DNA of 64,000 nucleotides from Neelides folsomi (Eukaryota > Arthropoda > Collembola > Neelipleona > Neelidae), in NCBI GenBank assembly GCA_034687125.1, contig JAQGBZ010000039.1, positions 124,001-188,000 of the forward strand. The letters run 5' to 3'. The stretch's first letter is position 1, and every line of letters starts with the position of its first letter. Under the pieces are notes generated by a model. That model did not search any database. It saw only the letters and a program-made list of their open reading frames with translations, and was not told the origin of the DNA. The position numbers and the translations under genes were made by a program. Shown here piece by piece: positions 1 to 13,300 of this stretch.

Positions 1-1260
1 AAAATTAGTCATTATGACCTACCTATTTAATAAGGTAATTTATCAATTAAGTTATGGAAGAACTGAATAACTAATTCTCTTGCACTAAAATGGTTTAGCC
101 CTTTCAATGAGATTAAATAATTAATAAAATGTGAAAATAATGTGATAAATAAATGGTAAAATAAAAACGCGACAGCTCCAAACTGAAAAGAAATTATAAA
201 TGAAAGCAATACATACCTTTCAATTGTGCGATTTATATTCATTAATGAAACAATGTGAATGTTACATTTGTTAGATTTTATGATAATAGCGTAATGATAA
301 AAAATGCATTGCCTACATAAAATTACCAATTACACACGTACTTACATACATATAACAACCTTGTCTTATTATTTTGCCTTGTGTTTATGTATGTTTAAGC
401 TCAATATGTGACGATGAGCGTAATTTCTAAAAGATTCACACAGGATGGTTTATTCAGCAACGTGTTCTTAATAAATCTAAAGTTAAATACTTTTATGATA
501 CCATTCAGAATTGCAATATTTAAATAGGGATGTAACGAATATTATTTAATAATGGTAGATACTCTTTATTCCACTGTTAATAATATAAATCAACTGCACA
601 AATACGTTAACTATTTACCTTAGTATGTTTAAATCCATGTTATATTATAATAATTGGATTAAACATAATATCCAATTAACCAAACCAAATGTAAAAATGA
701 TGTAATGATTAACGTGTATACTTCGGATAAATTATGTACATTACATTATTTATAAATAGTAGTAAATATCCAAATAAATAGTTATAAAATGCAAATTGAC
801 TGCTGTGACCTGCTACAAAGAGGAATAAAATTTTCCATTTATTTTTGATTGAACAAGATGGGAATGATAACATTGGCCAAGAATGCAAGAGACTGCGTGT
901 AAATCATACGAAATCCCTTTTAATCGCTCCACGATTGAACAATATGACATTTAATGCAACTTAATGCTATGAATATAAAATACTTTCACGTAAATAATTC
1001 ACTCTCGCCTTTGCCAATTAAATATTCATTAGGAAAATGTAAATGTCACATGTCGTGATTCTCAATTATTTTAATTTTCACTATTCTAAGTACACATAAT
1101 ACGTCGTGGCATTTTTGAATAAAAACATGGAAAGAATTTAAATTATCTACAAGTCTTACAATTACTCTCACTTGTTTATTGAATTGAACATTGAAATGAT
1201 TTATTAATTATTAATAAATTACATTACAATTAGTGAAATAGCACCTTTAACAAAAGAACA
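1..1260. other. AT-rich intergenic stretch
   Basis: No exon, RNA gene or repeat could be supported on either strand. Open frames here are short, start without a plausible ATG context and have no recognisable motif. The 3' end of the amine receptor lies just downstream on the minus strand. Confidence 0.6.
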
Positions 1261-1266
1261 TTTATT
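1261..1266 (-). terminator. poly(A) signal of the amine-receptor gene
   Basis: On the minus strand AATAAA begins four bases after the receptor's TGA stop (1272-1270). This is a canonical polyadenylation hexamer and would give an unusually short 3' UTR. It could be a chance match in AT-rich DNA; no other hexamer was needed to explain the 3' end. Confidence 0.4.
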
Positions 1267-1269
1267 GAT

Positions 1270-4200
1270 TCATATTCTACCCGAATTCCCATTAAATCTC
1301 TTTGGACTTCTGTGAATTCTGGAATTCCTCTGAAATAATTTTTTCTTGCATCCATCACACTTTCCAAAAGTAAGTCGCCAAAAGGCGTTTCTAAAGTCCG
1401 TGGAATAAAAGGCATAAATGAAGGGGTTAATTGCCGAATTTGACCATCCAAGCCAAATGAAAGCTTCGACCAGTTCATTGGGAATTTCAATGGTGAGAAA
1501 TGGACTAAGGACATAAGTGACGAAGAATGGGAGCCAACAGATGATGAATCCACCCACAACAGTTGCAAGAGTCTGAGCGGTTTTGGTCTCTCTGCGAAAG
1601 GACGAAATTCTGGTTGAGTCTTCCAATCCGCTTTCCATGCTTGTTGCTCTCATCCTCCCATTTTTACTCCTACTATTCATTGGGCGTGTGGATGAAGAAA
1701 ACGCTTTGTTTCCCAATCCAATTGGACGACGTTCGTAAATCCTCGTGTTCTTGGGAATCTCTTCGACAGTTCTCACATTACTGTTTGCCGGTTCAAATTC
1801 CTCCATGGGAGATCCAACCGTCCAAATCTTATTACAGCTTTTGTCACTGGCTTTTTCTATCAAAGAGACTTGTTGATTAAATTAGACTTTAATTTCATTT
1901 TAATAAAAATCCACTTAATTAATTTCATTAATTAAGGAAGAAATATCCCTTCTATTATAAAAAGAAGTAATAATTAAAATGTGGCCTCAATAACTATCCT
2001 GCCTTTATTGGCGATTTTGAATTAAATATGGGATTAAATTCTTAATCATACTCGAATAGTGCCTTTTCACAAAACAATCAGAGACTCTTTTCATCCTGCA
2101 CGTCTTCAGTCTTTTACTAGAAAATTTCGCTCCGGATTCAAAAAATTTTTTCTCATTTTTGAGAAAACTATTCAAATATCAATCAGTTTATTTTTTTTAA
2201 ATCCCCAAGAGCAAATTTATTCATTTCATTGAACAGTAATTTTCAGTAAAAATAATTAAAATGAACGGAATGCACTTGGTTTCTACGTTTCTTACATCCA
2301 CGGTTTTGATGGTTACCACGTTTTTGTGGGATACCGTTATTCGGTGGGATACCGGCAAAGGGTGGACGTATATTTATAATACGTGACTTTAATTAAACGT
2401 AGTCAAGCAAAACCCATATTTAAGATGATCCGATCAGAACGGGCTTTGCACTAAACGATTCCCAGATATCCAACGGAGTGCCCTCGAAATAAGCACCAAA
2501 TCTCTAACCCTCATGGTTGTCGAGTTATTCAACGACAAAATTTTGGTTCTTCAGGGAGTTTCGACGTTTTTTTGAATGGATTATTGAAAGAGGGTCAAAG
2601 GTATTTTATGGGATACTGATTTAATAATAACCGTAATTGATAAACTCATTGGTAAAATATTATTATGGGAAAGTCATACCACGGCAGTACTGGGGATTCT
2701 GAATATTATTAATGATCGGCGTCAAAGGTAAGAAACCCACCATTGACGGGTAAACTAACTGAGCAATCAATGCTATGGAATTTGGATAAAACGCCAAATA
2801 GAATTATTTATAACTTTTACATATTTACTACACTTTTCGAAATATTATTAATGATCGGCGTGCTCGGTTATGGATAACAAGAATAGTAAATACAATTTTG
2901 TTACCGAATCAAAGGTATTGGGACATCCTCCAATGACAGGTGGCGGGTGATCTGACTGGAAAATTAATGCGATCGACAACCATGAGGTTTAGTGGGAGTA
3001 AAAACATGAAAGAAGTGGGTTCTTGGGTCGTTTTAGAGCAGCTCCTATTCCAATCGGATAATTCTTTATTCGGATATTACAATTATATAGTAATCTATCT
3101 GATAGACGGGTTACAGATATTGGAATACCCACGATTACAGGTGACGCAATGGTATCCTGAAATCCAAGCATTAAGTGACCCGTAGGTTACGGGTGACGGG
3201 CTCGTGTTTTAATAAAATGATTAAAATCTAGGCTTATTAAATGCGTTTTGTGATATATTGATTTTTAAGAAATTCGTATTGAGCTAGCTTTATCAATATC
3301 AATTTTAGGTAATAAATTACAAGCTACATGATATTATAGTTTGAGTACTTACATCGTGTAACAAAAGTTATTAGATCAAAACTAATAAAGTAGTGAATCT
3401 TTTTTATATTCTTTTTTATACATAGCCTGGGAACATATGATTCCTATGCACCTCAAACCTTCATTGTAAACGTTAGGGAAATGGAAAGAGATTTCATCCT
3501 TCATTTCCTTTTATTACTCTATATCGAATCGCATCATAAAAGATTGAATCCATTTAAGAAATATAAAAAACTGGGAGAATCCAATTAAGCCAAACTTTTG
3601 GATTCCTCGGGGCGAGGATTAAGAGTTGGAAACAATGATATGAGAAAAAGATTCCTTTAACGGAAAAAGTGGAAAAAATTTTCGCTTTATGAGATTCTTT
3701 CCCATATTCTCCTCACGTCTATGTCCTATATGTGGAGATGTAATACAAGTCCTGAATAGAAAAGTTGTGGAAAAAACTCAAATATTCCCCTTTGACAAAA
3801 GGTGACGAAGTGGCGATGATGAGTAAAGATGTAAAGAACCTGACTCAAATCCCATTCCCTAATTTTACATTAAAGTGCTCTTGTAATAGTGGTAGTATTA
3901 TTGGAAACTAAGCTTCTCATCTAATCAGAACCTTATGGAAATCCTAATCTATACATGAAGTTTAAAAGGCGGAGAAAGTAATTTATTGTGAATTTAAGGA
4001 CACTTTGATGATGAGTTTGTATACCAGATAAAGATGGAATTAACCGCGTAAACTTCCAAACTTCAAAGCTTCACTATACATAAGTTAATTGGATTCTTAA
4101 GCGCATTGATAAACTGATTATTCTTTATAGTCTTCCTCTTAAACCTAAAACTTTCTCCCTATAATTATCGAATCTCACACTATATTTTAGACCAAATGAA

Positions 4201-7200
4201 TACTATTACATTATTTATTTCCTATAGGCTCACACATAATCAATATGCATATCTGTAGTAGACGAATGTATGTAAATTTACATTCTACATATACCTCATA
4301 TAAGATTCTAATGCGATGAATAATTGAATTAATTGGGGGATTCAGAAAGAGCACGACTTCTACATTCTGTCGTATGAAATTTGGGCCAGACATTATACAT
4401 ACATTTATAAGTTAATTAGTCGGATACTAAATCATATTTTCAATCTCCCTCTGGCTATATAAATTAAACATGAAGAATCTCTTAATTCCTTTCCCTGACA
4501 TTAATTGATTTTGGGGAAAATTTACTAATCATTCGTGTCCTGTTTTACCTGAAGTTTCAGAAGAATTCTGAGGTGGAGATGCCACATATTTATTTCTGTC
4601 GAGTTCGGGACTTTGCGGCACGTTCGTGTAGAAGCAGAGCCGAAGGCCAATTAAATGCAGTCGATCCCGCCGACTCCCTTCGTCAATGATTGGCGGAAAG
4701 GGACGAAGTCGAAGGCCAACTTTTGGCCATCCGTCCACGTCTTCTCCGTCGCGATTGCTGTACAACATGTGTCAAGTAGTTATCAGTAACGAGAAATGTA
4801 AAAGTACAAGAGAAATGGGAATATACACCAGTTGGTATTTGTAACTGATACTCGGATCAAGTCAAGACATTCATATCAGTTAAGTATAAATGTCATATAA
4901 CTCATATACTATATATTATAGATTTCAATGTGAATTTGTGGAATGTAGAAAATTGCGAAAAAGTTTCATCTGTTTCTTCGCAATATGATTAAACTAATCT
5001 TAAGTATCTTTATAATCTACTTCGAAAGCCAATCTTTCTTCTCATCCTTGGTGTAAATTAATTCGCAAATATTTCATTTTCAGCATAAAAATTTCATCAT
5101 TTTTCAATTGAGCCTATATTTAATGAAATTTTATACTTTATACATTGAACACTAAAAATATCTTCTTATACAATATGACATTATATTATGTACACATATG
5201 ACATGATGTTATATGACAAATTGTTGCGCAAGACTTGGCTACTTGTAAAGAAGATCTGTAAAGTAATAATACCATATAGTATAAATGCGCATTTGTATGA
5301 AGATGAAATCCCTTAATGGTATTACAAACTGTGGAAAGTATTAAAGTAAAGTAATCTGAAATCTTATCCTACCTACAAAACCACATTACCTTTCATTGAT
5401 TAGATTTCCTTGTAAGTAGTTAAGTGCCTAGTAAAGAAAAAATTCGATTCGAAAATGCATTAGTTTCACTGGAACTGAACTTGTGACGTCTGTTTGGTAT
5501 AAATAGTTAAAATAGTTAAAGTTCGATCCTTCTTGTTTAGGCAACTTTTTCTCCGAATCCGAGTGAGAAAGATTGACAAGATACAATGACCATTAATACC
5601 CATCATTTAATCAAATCCTATTTCTGATTCTCATACATTCTTAATGCCAGTACTAAATCAAGATCCTCTTAAATATAAAAAGTTACTTATTACTTAAAGA
5701 CAGATAAGTTACTTATACTTAAAGGTTATTATGACTCCTTATATCCTTATACTGTTAATTTAGAAACTTTTGGGTTAATAAAAAATCTCCAATTTTCCTG
5801 TTTTCTTACGACCATTATGATTCTTTATGATTGTCCATTAAATACCATTAGTCTCTTTATGTTGAATTTTGACCGCGGATTTATTAATTCCTTTCTACCT
5901 CCCTATCAGAAGTAGAATGAGAATTGACAGGGGGCCATTAGGGGAGTTGAAGAGTTAATCCAGTGATTTATACAGATTAGGCAGCTTCTCTCACCTCTTT
6001 CGCGTCTCCTGAGCTGATCCTCTTTCCCAACAGTTGAAACAGGATGGAAAGATCCTTCTTGTCGCCCTTTCACTCGAATCAATATTTCTGCTCGTATCTT
6101 CAATTGTCATTGTTAGAGAAGGGTCCTCCGAGTCATGGTGAGGATTTCGCTGGAAAATTCAACAATCTTTCAATCTCACATTTTTTCATCTAAAATCCTC
6201 ACTAGCGAAGTCAATTGTCATTTATCTTCTTGAAACAATGTCGATTCTATTTATTTGATAGTATCAACACCATACAGTGACCATAAGAATGTTATGTTAG
6301 AGCCCATATAATTTATATAAAATTTCCTTTCTTATACAATAACCTACTTATTTGTTTAGTTTGAATTCTTCCAATCGTAAATATTTTAAACAAACATTAA
6401 CATGTAAGTAATAATAAGTTAATATAAATTAATGGTTAAAGTTGAATAATAAGATGGAAATTTAATAAAAAAGGTCGAAATCAAATAATGGGATCAAATA
6501 AGAACATTAACTAACTTGTGAAGGTGTCGATTGTAATTTGATTCCTCCCCTTCTTCTTTTCGCAATCACCCAAGCTGTCAAAGAAGGAAAAGACTGTCAA
6601 TAATCCATTCGTGTCAAACCCTTTTCCGTACCTATCCGTCCGTATACATAGAGCATCACGAGAAGCGGGACGAAAAAAGACCCCAGAGCTGAATAAACGA
6701 CGTAACCAATATTGGTACTATACTCGCATTTCTCTTCAGTATTCCGATTCGAGTCATACCTGTATAAAGAATATTCATTTCAACAACTGCCAATATGCCA
6801 ATCCTTATAAAAAGCCCAAAAATAACTCAACTATGAAAATATAATAAGGATGTCATTCTCTATAAGAAAATAAATGATAAATATTATATAGGAAGTGTCT
6901 TTTAAATGATTTGGCTACAGCTCTTGATGTCGCTAAAAGCACGTCTCTCATTGTCCCTTATGGGTGATGTTGAATGAAAGATAATTTCCCTTAGTCAAGG
7001 AAAGTCATATGGAGTTATCCAATAAAACCATTTTCCTCCTCATTGAAGAAGAAGGATGAGATGAAGGGGGTTTTACCACACTTCCTTCAATCAATTCCTT
7101 CTCCTCAAATTGTTAAATCAATAGATAGGAAACCCCTAGGATTCACTCTCAATCGCTCCTATTTTCTCCCCCATTTCTCTCTCCACTTTCCTCTCTGCTC

Positions 7201-10200
7201 TCATTTGAGTGATTTGGGGAAGGAGAAAAGGAAAAAGATTTTTTCTCCATTCAGGCGGTTAAATAATAAGACTTTCATTTCAATTCCTTGAGTTGATAAA
7301 AGGTAAATTGGCACGGTTTTTCATCCAGGGTTTTTCCTAATTTCCCCTCATTTTTCTTATTCACATTACCATGAATGAAAAGTTTCCAAACTGCGATTCT
7401 CCTCCATTGTCTAGTTAATGGACGAGCTCACGCTTTACTCCTGAGCAAACATTTCTTTTTTTCCCTTTCAATTCTTGGGAGTGTTTTAAGTTTTTACTAG
7501 TTTTCTCAAATCTTCATTTTCGCGTTAATTTGTACTAACGATAAGTAATTTTATTGATTCATCTTCCCTTCACTGATTCCATTCCATCACATCCGCCTAC
7601 ATATTACACAATGTAAATGATGGGGAGAACAAACATCGTTAGAGATTCAAATCGGTGCAAAAGGATTTGTAGATTCTAAAATGGAAATGTATTATTTAAA
7701 AAACAGAACTCATCCTTTACAATTTGGAATCAAGTCACATTTAAAAAAACTGAAACAAAGTTAGGAATGGGAATAATGGTTATTTGAGATTTATTACATT
7801 AATATTAAGATGCTTCGTTTTTCCAGTATAATAGTAACATGATTTTGTGAGAAATGAATGTGAAGATTGTCAGGTTGAAACAACAGAGGAAACTCCGCCA
7901 TTAATTTTTTCCGGCTATTTACTTTCTTTTTACTGCATTGTAATGACATTTCTATCTCTACTTTAACCTTGACTTTCTCTTCTTTTATGGGAAACTTTAA
8001 TACCTTCATCATCTGTTGGCATCCTGTTCATGGGACACACATTGGGAAATACCTATTTTTAATCTAATATTCTCTTCATTTAATTATTAAGGTAAGTAGG
8101 TATATGGAATATATTTATGTATGGAATATACGAGTTACCATACTGTGGTAAATACTTCTAAAGACATTGAGACAGATAATACATAGTTGAAATCTGTATA
8201 GGTAATATCTAAATAAATAAATATAAATTTTAGCTCATTACTTTTTTAAGACAACCTTGATCTTGAAGCATTTTTTATTATTTGAAAAAGTGAACTACAT
8301 TCTACATGATTTTATACTTACCTACCTACATGATTTTGGTAATATACTGTATTACCTTGCTGTAATAAAAATTTTACTCGAACATGGCTCAACTTCGAAT
8401 GCATGGATGAATTATTATTATAGGTTTATGGTACATACTAGATAGTACAATGAATGTATGTAATATATAAGTTTCTAATGAGCTACGTCTATGCACCTTA
8501 CAAAACCATCATGTTCTTAATTAGCTGAAGATGAGATAAAACAAACTTTGTATTCTAACTGAAATACATCTTTGTTAAATGCTTGGTTAAATTCAATCAA
8601 TGAGACCAAACTAAATATTTGCCATAAACTCATAAGTTGCAACTCACAGAACTATTTGAATGTTATGTTATACCACACATAAAATAGTATACCAAAATAC
8701 CAAGTAGCTATTTATTTGTATTGTTTAATTAATATAGCTAATAAGAGAATGATGGGGATTGAGATTACCATCCGAAAATTGGAGGAGAAGTTATAATGAC
8801 AGCAGCAGCCCAAACAGTTGAAATCATTGAAAGTGCGAGTCTCTTTGACCTTTTCCTCCTTGAATAAGCCAATGGGCGTGTGATGGCGAGATATCTGTCA
8901 ACGCTGATGGCACAAAGACTCAAGATTGACGCTGTGCATAGGAGGATGTCAAGAGAGATCCAAACTTCGCATAGAAACCATCCAAGTCGCCATTTGTTGT
9001 CTGTGAAATTTATCCATTTCAATAGGTTCTAAATAGGCCCTTGAAAGGGAAAGAGCCAAAGGAGTATTTGAAGTTACCAATAAGATACAAAAGGACTTTG
9101 GGAGGCATGACAAACATCCCAACGAGCCAGTCAGCCACAGCAAGGGAAGTTACGAAGCAATTGGTCACTGTTCGTAAGCGACGGGTTGTGAGGACGGCGA
9201 GGATGACAAGTGTGTTGCCTCCCTAAAATGGATAAAATAGTTCCTAGTATTTCCGATTTCCATACTATAATTAACCCAATAGAGTTTACGGCCCTTTTTA
9301 CATCTTTGGGAAGGAAAACTTTTGAATGGAGAAAAGAAAATGAAGAAGCGAATTTGATTTTGAGGACCCTATTCAAACCATTGAACCAAACCTTGGAAAC
9401 CTGAAGACTCTCAAATTCAATTCGCTTCTCGAGTTCCTCCTCAAGATTGTTGTATTGAAAAGAAAAGCAGAATGAAGGACTTTTGGGGATGAAATTTCAT
9501 TCTTTTCCTAACTTAATTCCCATCATTGACATAACATAAGAAAGAAATATTACATTCTTATACAATATGTAAGATCATATTTCAATATTCCTTTCTCTTA
9601 GTATTACATAATGTCTCATGCCTCAGATGTCTCAAGTACGAATTATGAAATAAGGATATAAAATTATTTGCGCGTCAAGCTAAAATGTGAAAAACCGATA
9701 TTTTCAAAAATCTCATATAAACTAAACTTATCAAGTTTAACTTTAGATGTTATAAAAGAATATGAATATGTCTACATACAGAGTGGGCCATAAATATTTT
9801 TCTTTTTTAAACATACAATCATATAAAAAAGAAAGATACTTATGGCCCACTCCGTACAGTACGTTTTAAGAATGTTATTATAAGGAAATTTAATAAAGTC
9901 AAATCAATGAGATCCTTGAGGCGATTCGCATAGCCCAAAGATTGGGCCCCACTTAAAATTCCAATTTTCTTTTATCAAATATGGAAAGGTAAGAGACATA
10001 ATAACATTTAACCCTTTCTTAAATTAATATAATAACTGCTAAAAGTCTTTTTTGCTTTCTTTTTCGCAAAAAGTTAAAGGTGAAAGTTGAGAGAATTCTT
10101 ATTTATCGTAAACGTATGCTTTCAATATGAATATTTCCTCTCATCTTCACATAAATCCCATTTGTATAATTAGAATTGAATTTTAATATATTTAATGTAA

Positions 10201-10434
10201 CATAAATGAATGAATTAATATTAAGTGGAAAGTTCAATAAATAAAGAAAATGAATCTTACAACAGTCCCAGCAATAATAGATGAGAAAAGAGCCAGAAGC
10301 GTCATATCACCAAAACTCAAAGATTTCATTCCAAGATCTTTCCCTGGAACTTCTGTGCTATAATTCTCATACTTGTTACTGCAAAAAGGATCCTCACACT
10401 CTGAGTAAAAGTCGCTCACATTTAATTGACTCAT
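1270..10434 (-). CDS. Biogenic-amine GPCR, alpha2-adrenergic-like octopamine receptor candidate
   Basis: Class A GPCR at the plasma membrane, expected to sense a biogenic amine. Seven exons by splice reading: 10434-10261, 9222-9078, 9000-8769, 6759-6632, 6097-5995, 4757-4549, 1856-1270; they sum to 1578 nt (525 aa) and all junctions keep frame. TM1 and TM2 ([21 protein letters not shown]) sit in exons 1-2. Exon 3 has the TM3 amine-binding Asp ([10 protein letters not shown]) and DRY at about residue 141. Exon 4 encodes ECL2 and TM5 ([10 protein letters not shown]). Exons 5-7 form a very long third loop, then TM6 (CWLPFF) and TM7 (NSAINPFIY). The N-terminus has NVS and NYS glycosylation sequons. 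From memory of the family, TM3-ICL2 and the ECL2-TM5 block look most like arthropod Oct-alpha2 receptors; tyramine or dopamine receptors are alternatives. The start ATG is the first in its exon. The exon 5 acceptor is the weakest junction. Confidence 0.85.
2295..3200. repeat. Degenerate repeat zone inside the last receptor intron
   Basis: The stretch contains a perfect 21-nt direct repeat (2702-2722 and 2841-2861, core TAATGATCGGCGT), a 15-nt inverted repeat (2509-2523 against 2973-2987, core CGACAACCATGAGG), and the word TCAAAGGTA three times (near 2596, 2722 and 2907). It is more GC-rich than its flanks and has no credible coding frame. It looks like decayed copies of an interspersed element inserted in the 2.7-kb intron (1857-4548). 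The family is unidentified. Confidence 0.45.
9777..9856. mobile_element. 80-bp palindromic MITE-like hairpin
   Basis: Left arm 9777-9809 and right arm 9824-9856 are inverted repeats of 33 nt with three mismatches, separated by a 14-nt loop. The arms begin TAC(A/G)GAGTGGGCCATAA and run into a T-rich tract. The outermost TA on each side is what a Tc1/mariner-type element would leave. It has no coding capacity. It lies in the first intron of the amine receptor and would form a strong hairpin in the pre-mRNA. Assignment to mariner is inference from the TA ends. Confidence 0.7.
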
Positions 10435-10499
10435 CTTGTCAAAGATTTTTTGCTAATGCAAATTTCTCAATAATTCCAAATTATGAGAATTTCCTATGA

Positions 10500-10720
10500 T
10501 GATAATAACTCTTCATTATATGTTTAATAACGCGAAAACAGTTGAATGGGAGTGAATGAGAGAAAGCGGAAGGGTTTGCAAGTGTGCGAATGTTTCGGAA
10601 TTCAGAGAGAAACTGCGTGGGGCCGGCGAAGTTCTCCCACTTTTCATCTCCTGCGTCACTCCCGGGATAACCGCCGAAGAAACGATTTTGTTTGTGTAAA
10701 TAACCACATAATCTCATTCG
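10500..10720 (-). promoter_or_regulatory. Possible promoter / 5' leader of the amine receptor
   Basis: About 70-290 bases upstream of the receptor ATG the sequence becomes clearly more GC- and CpG-rich than its surroundings (for example around 10600-10680). Overlapping open frames on both strands show no protein motif, so a promoter or leader exon is the simplest reading. No TATA box is evident. Confidence 0.25.
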
Positions 10721-10799
10721 AGGATTAATACAGATTGTTGGGTCCTTTTCAACCATCTCAAGAATATTTCTCAATATTTGTTCAAATCATGTTAAATCC

Positions 10800-13300
10800 C
10801 ACGATCAACATGACATGAAACACTTTTATGCTTCAATATTTATCAAGAGATTAATACATTATCCCAAAAGGTGTCTGTAAGGCATTTACGTAATGTTTAC
10901 CAAATCGAGTTCATCTATTCACAATCTTATCCGCAGCAAGATTTAATGTTATTTTAGCAATATTATTAAAAGTAAACTCCTTGTGGAGTATTTGCGAATG
11001 GTTATTGTAGTTTATAATAACAATTTAATTTCCGTTTAAGACAGAAGCCGCAGGTGAGGAATAACCAAATAACTAAATCCTAATTCACGAATTTGAAACT
11101 CTCAAGTTGGAAAATATTCTTCACTATTTAAATGTCTAAAACATAAATTATGTATATGTATTAAGGATAAATATCAATTAATTTAATGCAAACTTATATA
11201 CAATTAAGTATGCTATCTTACTAAATTATAAATGCATCACTTGACAAATTCCTCAAACGTTGGTTAAAATTTCAATAATTCTTAAACTAAAATTTTCTTG
11301 TTTGTTCATAAAAAACAACTAAATTATTCAAATCATTTTCTAGAATGAACAGAAGGTTTAAATTATTCAACATCTCGAGAGCATATAAGCAAGAAAAAAT
11401 TACATACAGTAACTATTATATTGGTAATATGTATATCTGTACATTCTAATCTTGATATCACACACTTGCAATTATTATTTTTCATTGTGTTTGTATACAA
11501 TAAGATTGAAAGTTTAGAATTGAATATTTAAATTCTTTTTTGTCATATGCCACTGCTATTACTAAAACGTAAAAAACTTCCATTTCCTCTTTATTGCATT
11601 CTCCTCATTCGTTTCTCAACAAGAGACAATGGAATGACTGAAAAGGGCAATATTTTACGTTGAACATCAAGTAGGAAAAATATTATATAAAAAAGTGTAT
11701 ACCTATGTGAGATCATAGTGTTTATATTTGGTTTATATTTCTTCAATGTAAGAGTACAATATCTCTCTCAAGATACATTTAATGTACTCTCAACGATCAA
11801 TTGAGTGAATGCAAAGTAAATATATTGAATTTATACAAACATGATGAAATTCTCTTTTAGCCTTAAAATGTCAAAGAAGGATATTGATTATCAGGCCCTT
11901 CCCCTACGTTAACTCAGGATTAGCATTAAAGATAAAAACTGGTCTAAAATTGACCAACTGAATCGATAAAAGGTCTAATTATACCAATTACTTACTAAAT
12001 TAGTCAAAGATATACACAAACGACATTGAATAAATGAGGATGATGAAAGGAGCGTTGAGCTGAATTGCTTTGTCATGTCATGATGGCTTTACAGGATGAG
12101 AGAGAAAATTGTTTTCGCTTTGAAGGTTCCTCTGCGGTTCTCAAAGACTTGTGGTTCAGTCAGTAATTTCCGGTGGAGAAAAAACCATCGGGTGTGTTGG
12201 ATGTTTAAAAGAGAAATTCCATCTTTCATCTCCTTTCTCATTTGGAAAGTGGAGAGGAAAGGAGTGGGGGATTCCAATTAAACATTTTACGGTTTCATCC
12301 GACCAATTGTTTACAAGTACAAGTTAATTAAACTAGAAAGAACTTCATAAAACCAAACTTGGCTTTAGAGAAAAGCTATCATTATTATGTTTGAACAACT
12401 AAAGAAGACGTTTAACTCCATGATAGCCTACGGAAACGTTCATATCCTATATTTACTTTACTCAGATGCTTTAAACTCAAAATGCCAATCCTTTTTTAAC
12501 ACTTATTGAAGCGTTAGAATATAACGATTACGACACAATTTTCAATGTGCAGAAAAGAAGATTGTGTGCGGTAAAAAGATTTACAAGAAAAATATTTCAA
12601 TTTTTATTAGGTAATATTGGTATTAATGTTTGGAATAACAATTTTCAAATCAAACCCTATGGTAAGGAATTGGCAGTGTTTCATTGTCGAATGAATTGCT
12701 TTAATGATTAGATCACTTTAATATTAACCATTATGCTTGGTATAATAATCATTATGTAATATTTGAGACAATAAAGAAACAGTATATTTGATACGATATT
12801 GGTATGTGAAATAAAGAATCATTCTGTTAATTCTTAAAATATTTAATTTGTCTAATTTATTTCAGTTAAAATGTTGATATTAATGGTTTAATGTGCACAT
12901 TAAAATTTGAATTATTTATTTTCTCATTAATAAATCACTTCCTACAAATTGGAAACATTTATCATACATGATTAGAATTAAAAATGTCTCTTGATTTAGT
13001 CATTTAAAAGAGACAATGGCACCCAAAATGGTTACACAAAATAATTAAAAATTGTAATATGATTTTAAATGTGTTGTAATATACAGTCTAATATAACATA
13101 TAGTGTTAGTACACACAATATTTTGTCGTATTTCTTTTGTCGTATGTCGTATTAAATACCTTACGTTTATCAATAATAAGTATTTTACGTTTAGATCTAA
13201 TCTAATTTTAAATAATTTACACATTATTTTTTGTTAGCATAAAATACTAAATGGTCATCAGGCCTTTGTCGATTCTCAATTTTTTAATATTCATCATTCT
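10800..13300. other. Intergenic, no gene supported
   Basis: AT-rich DNA. A patch at about 12089-12281 is open on both strands and slightly GC-richer, but it has no domain-like sequence and no matching splice partners. Nothing else stands out. Confidence 0.5.

Noticed and set aside
1563-1880. Plus-strand frame over the last receptor exon
   Set aside because: Antisense shadow of the TM6-TM7 exon, which is unmistakable on the minus strand.
5906-6103. Minus-strand frame as an independent protein
   Set aside because: A different frame of the same stretch (6097-5995) joins the receptor in phase, so this reading was not kept.
12089-12281. Overlapping open frames on both strands
   Set aside because: No motif, no splice partners and no clear strand preference.
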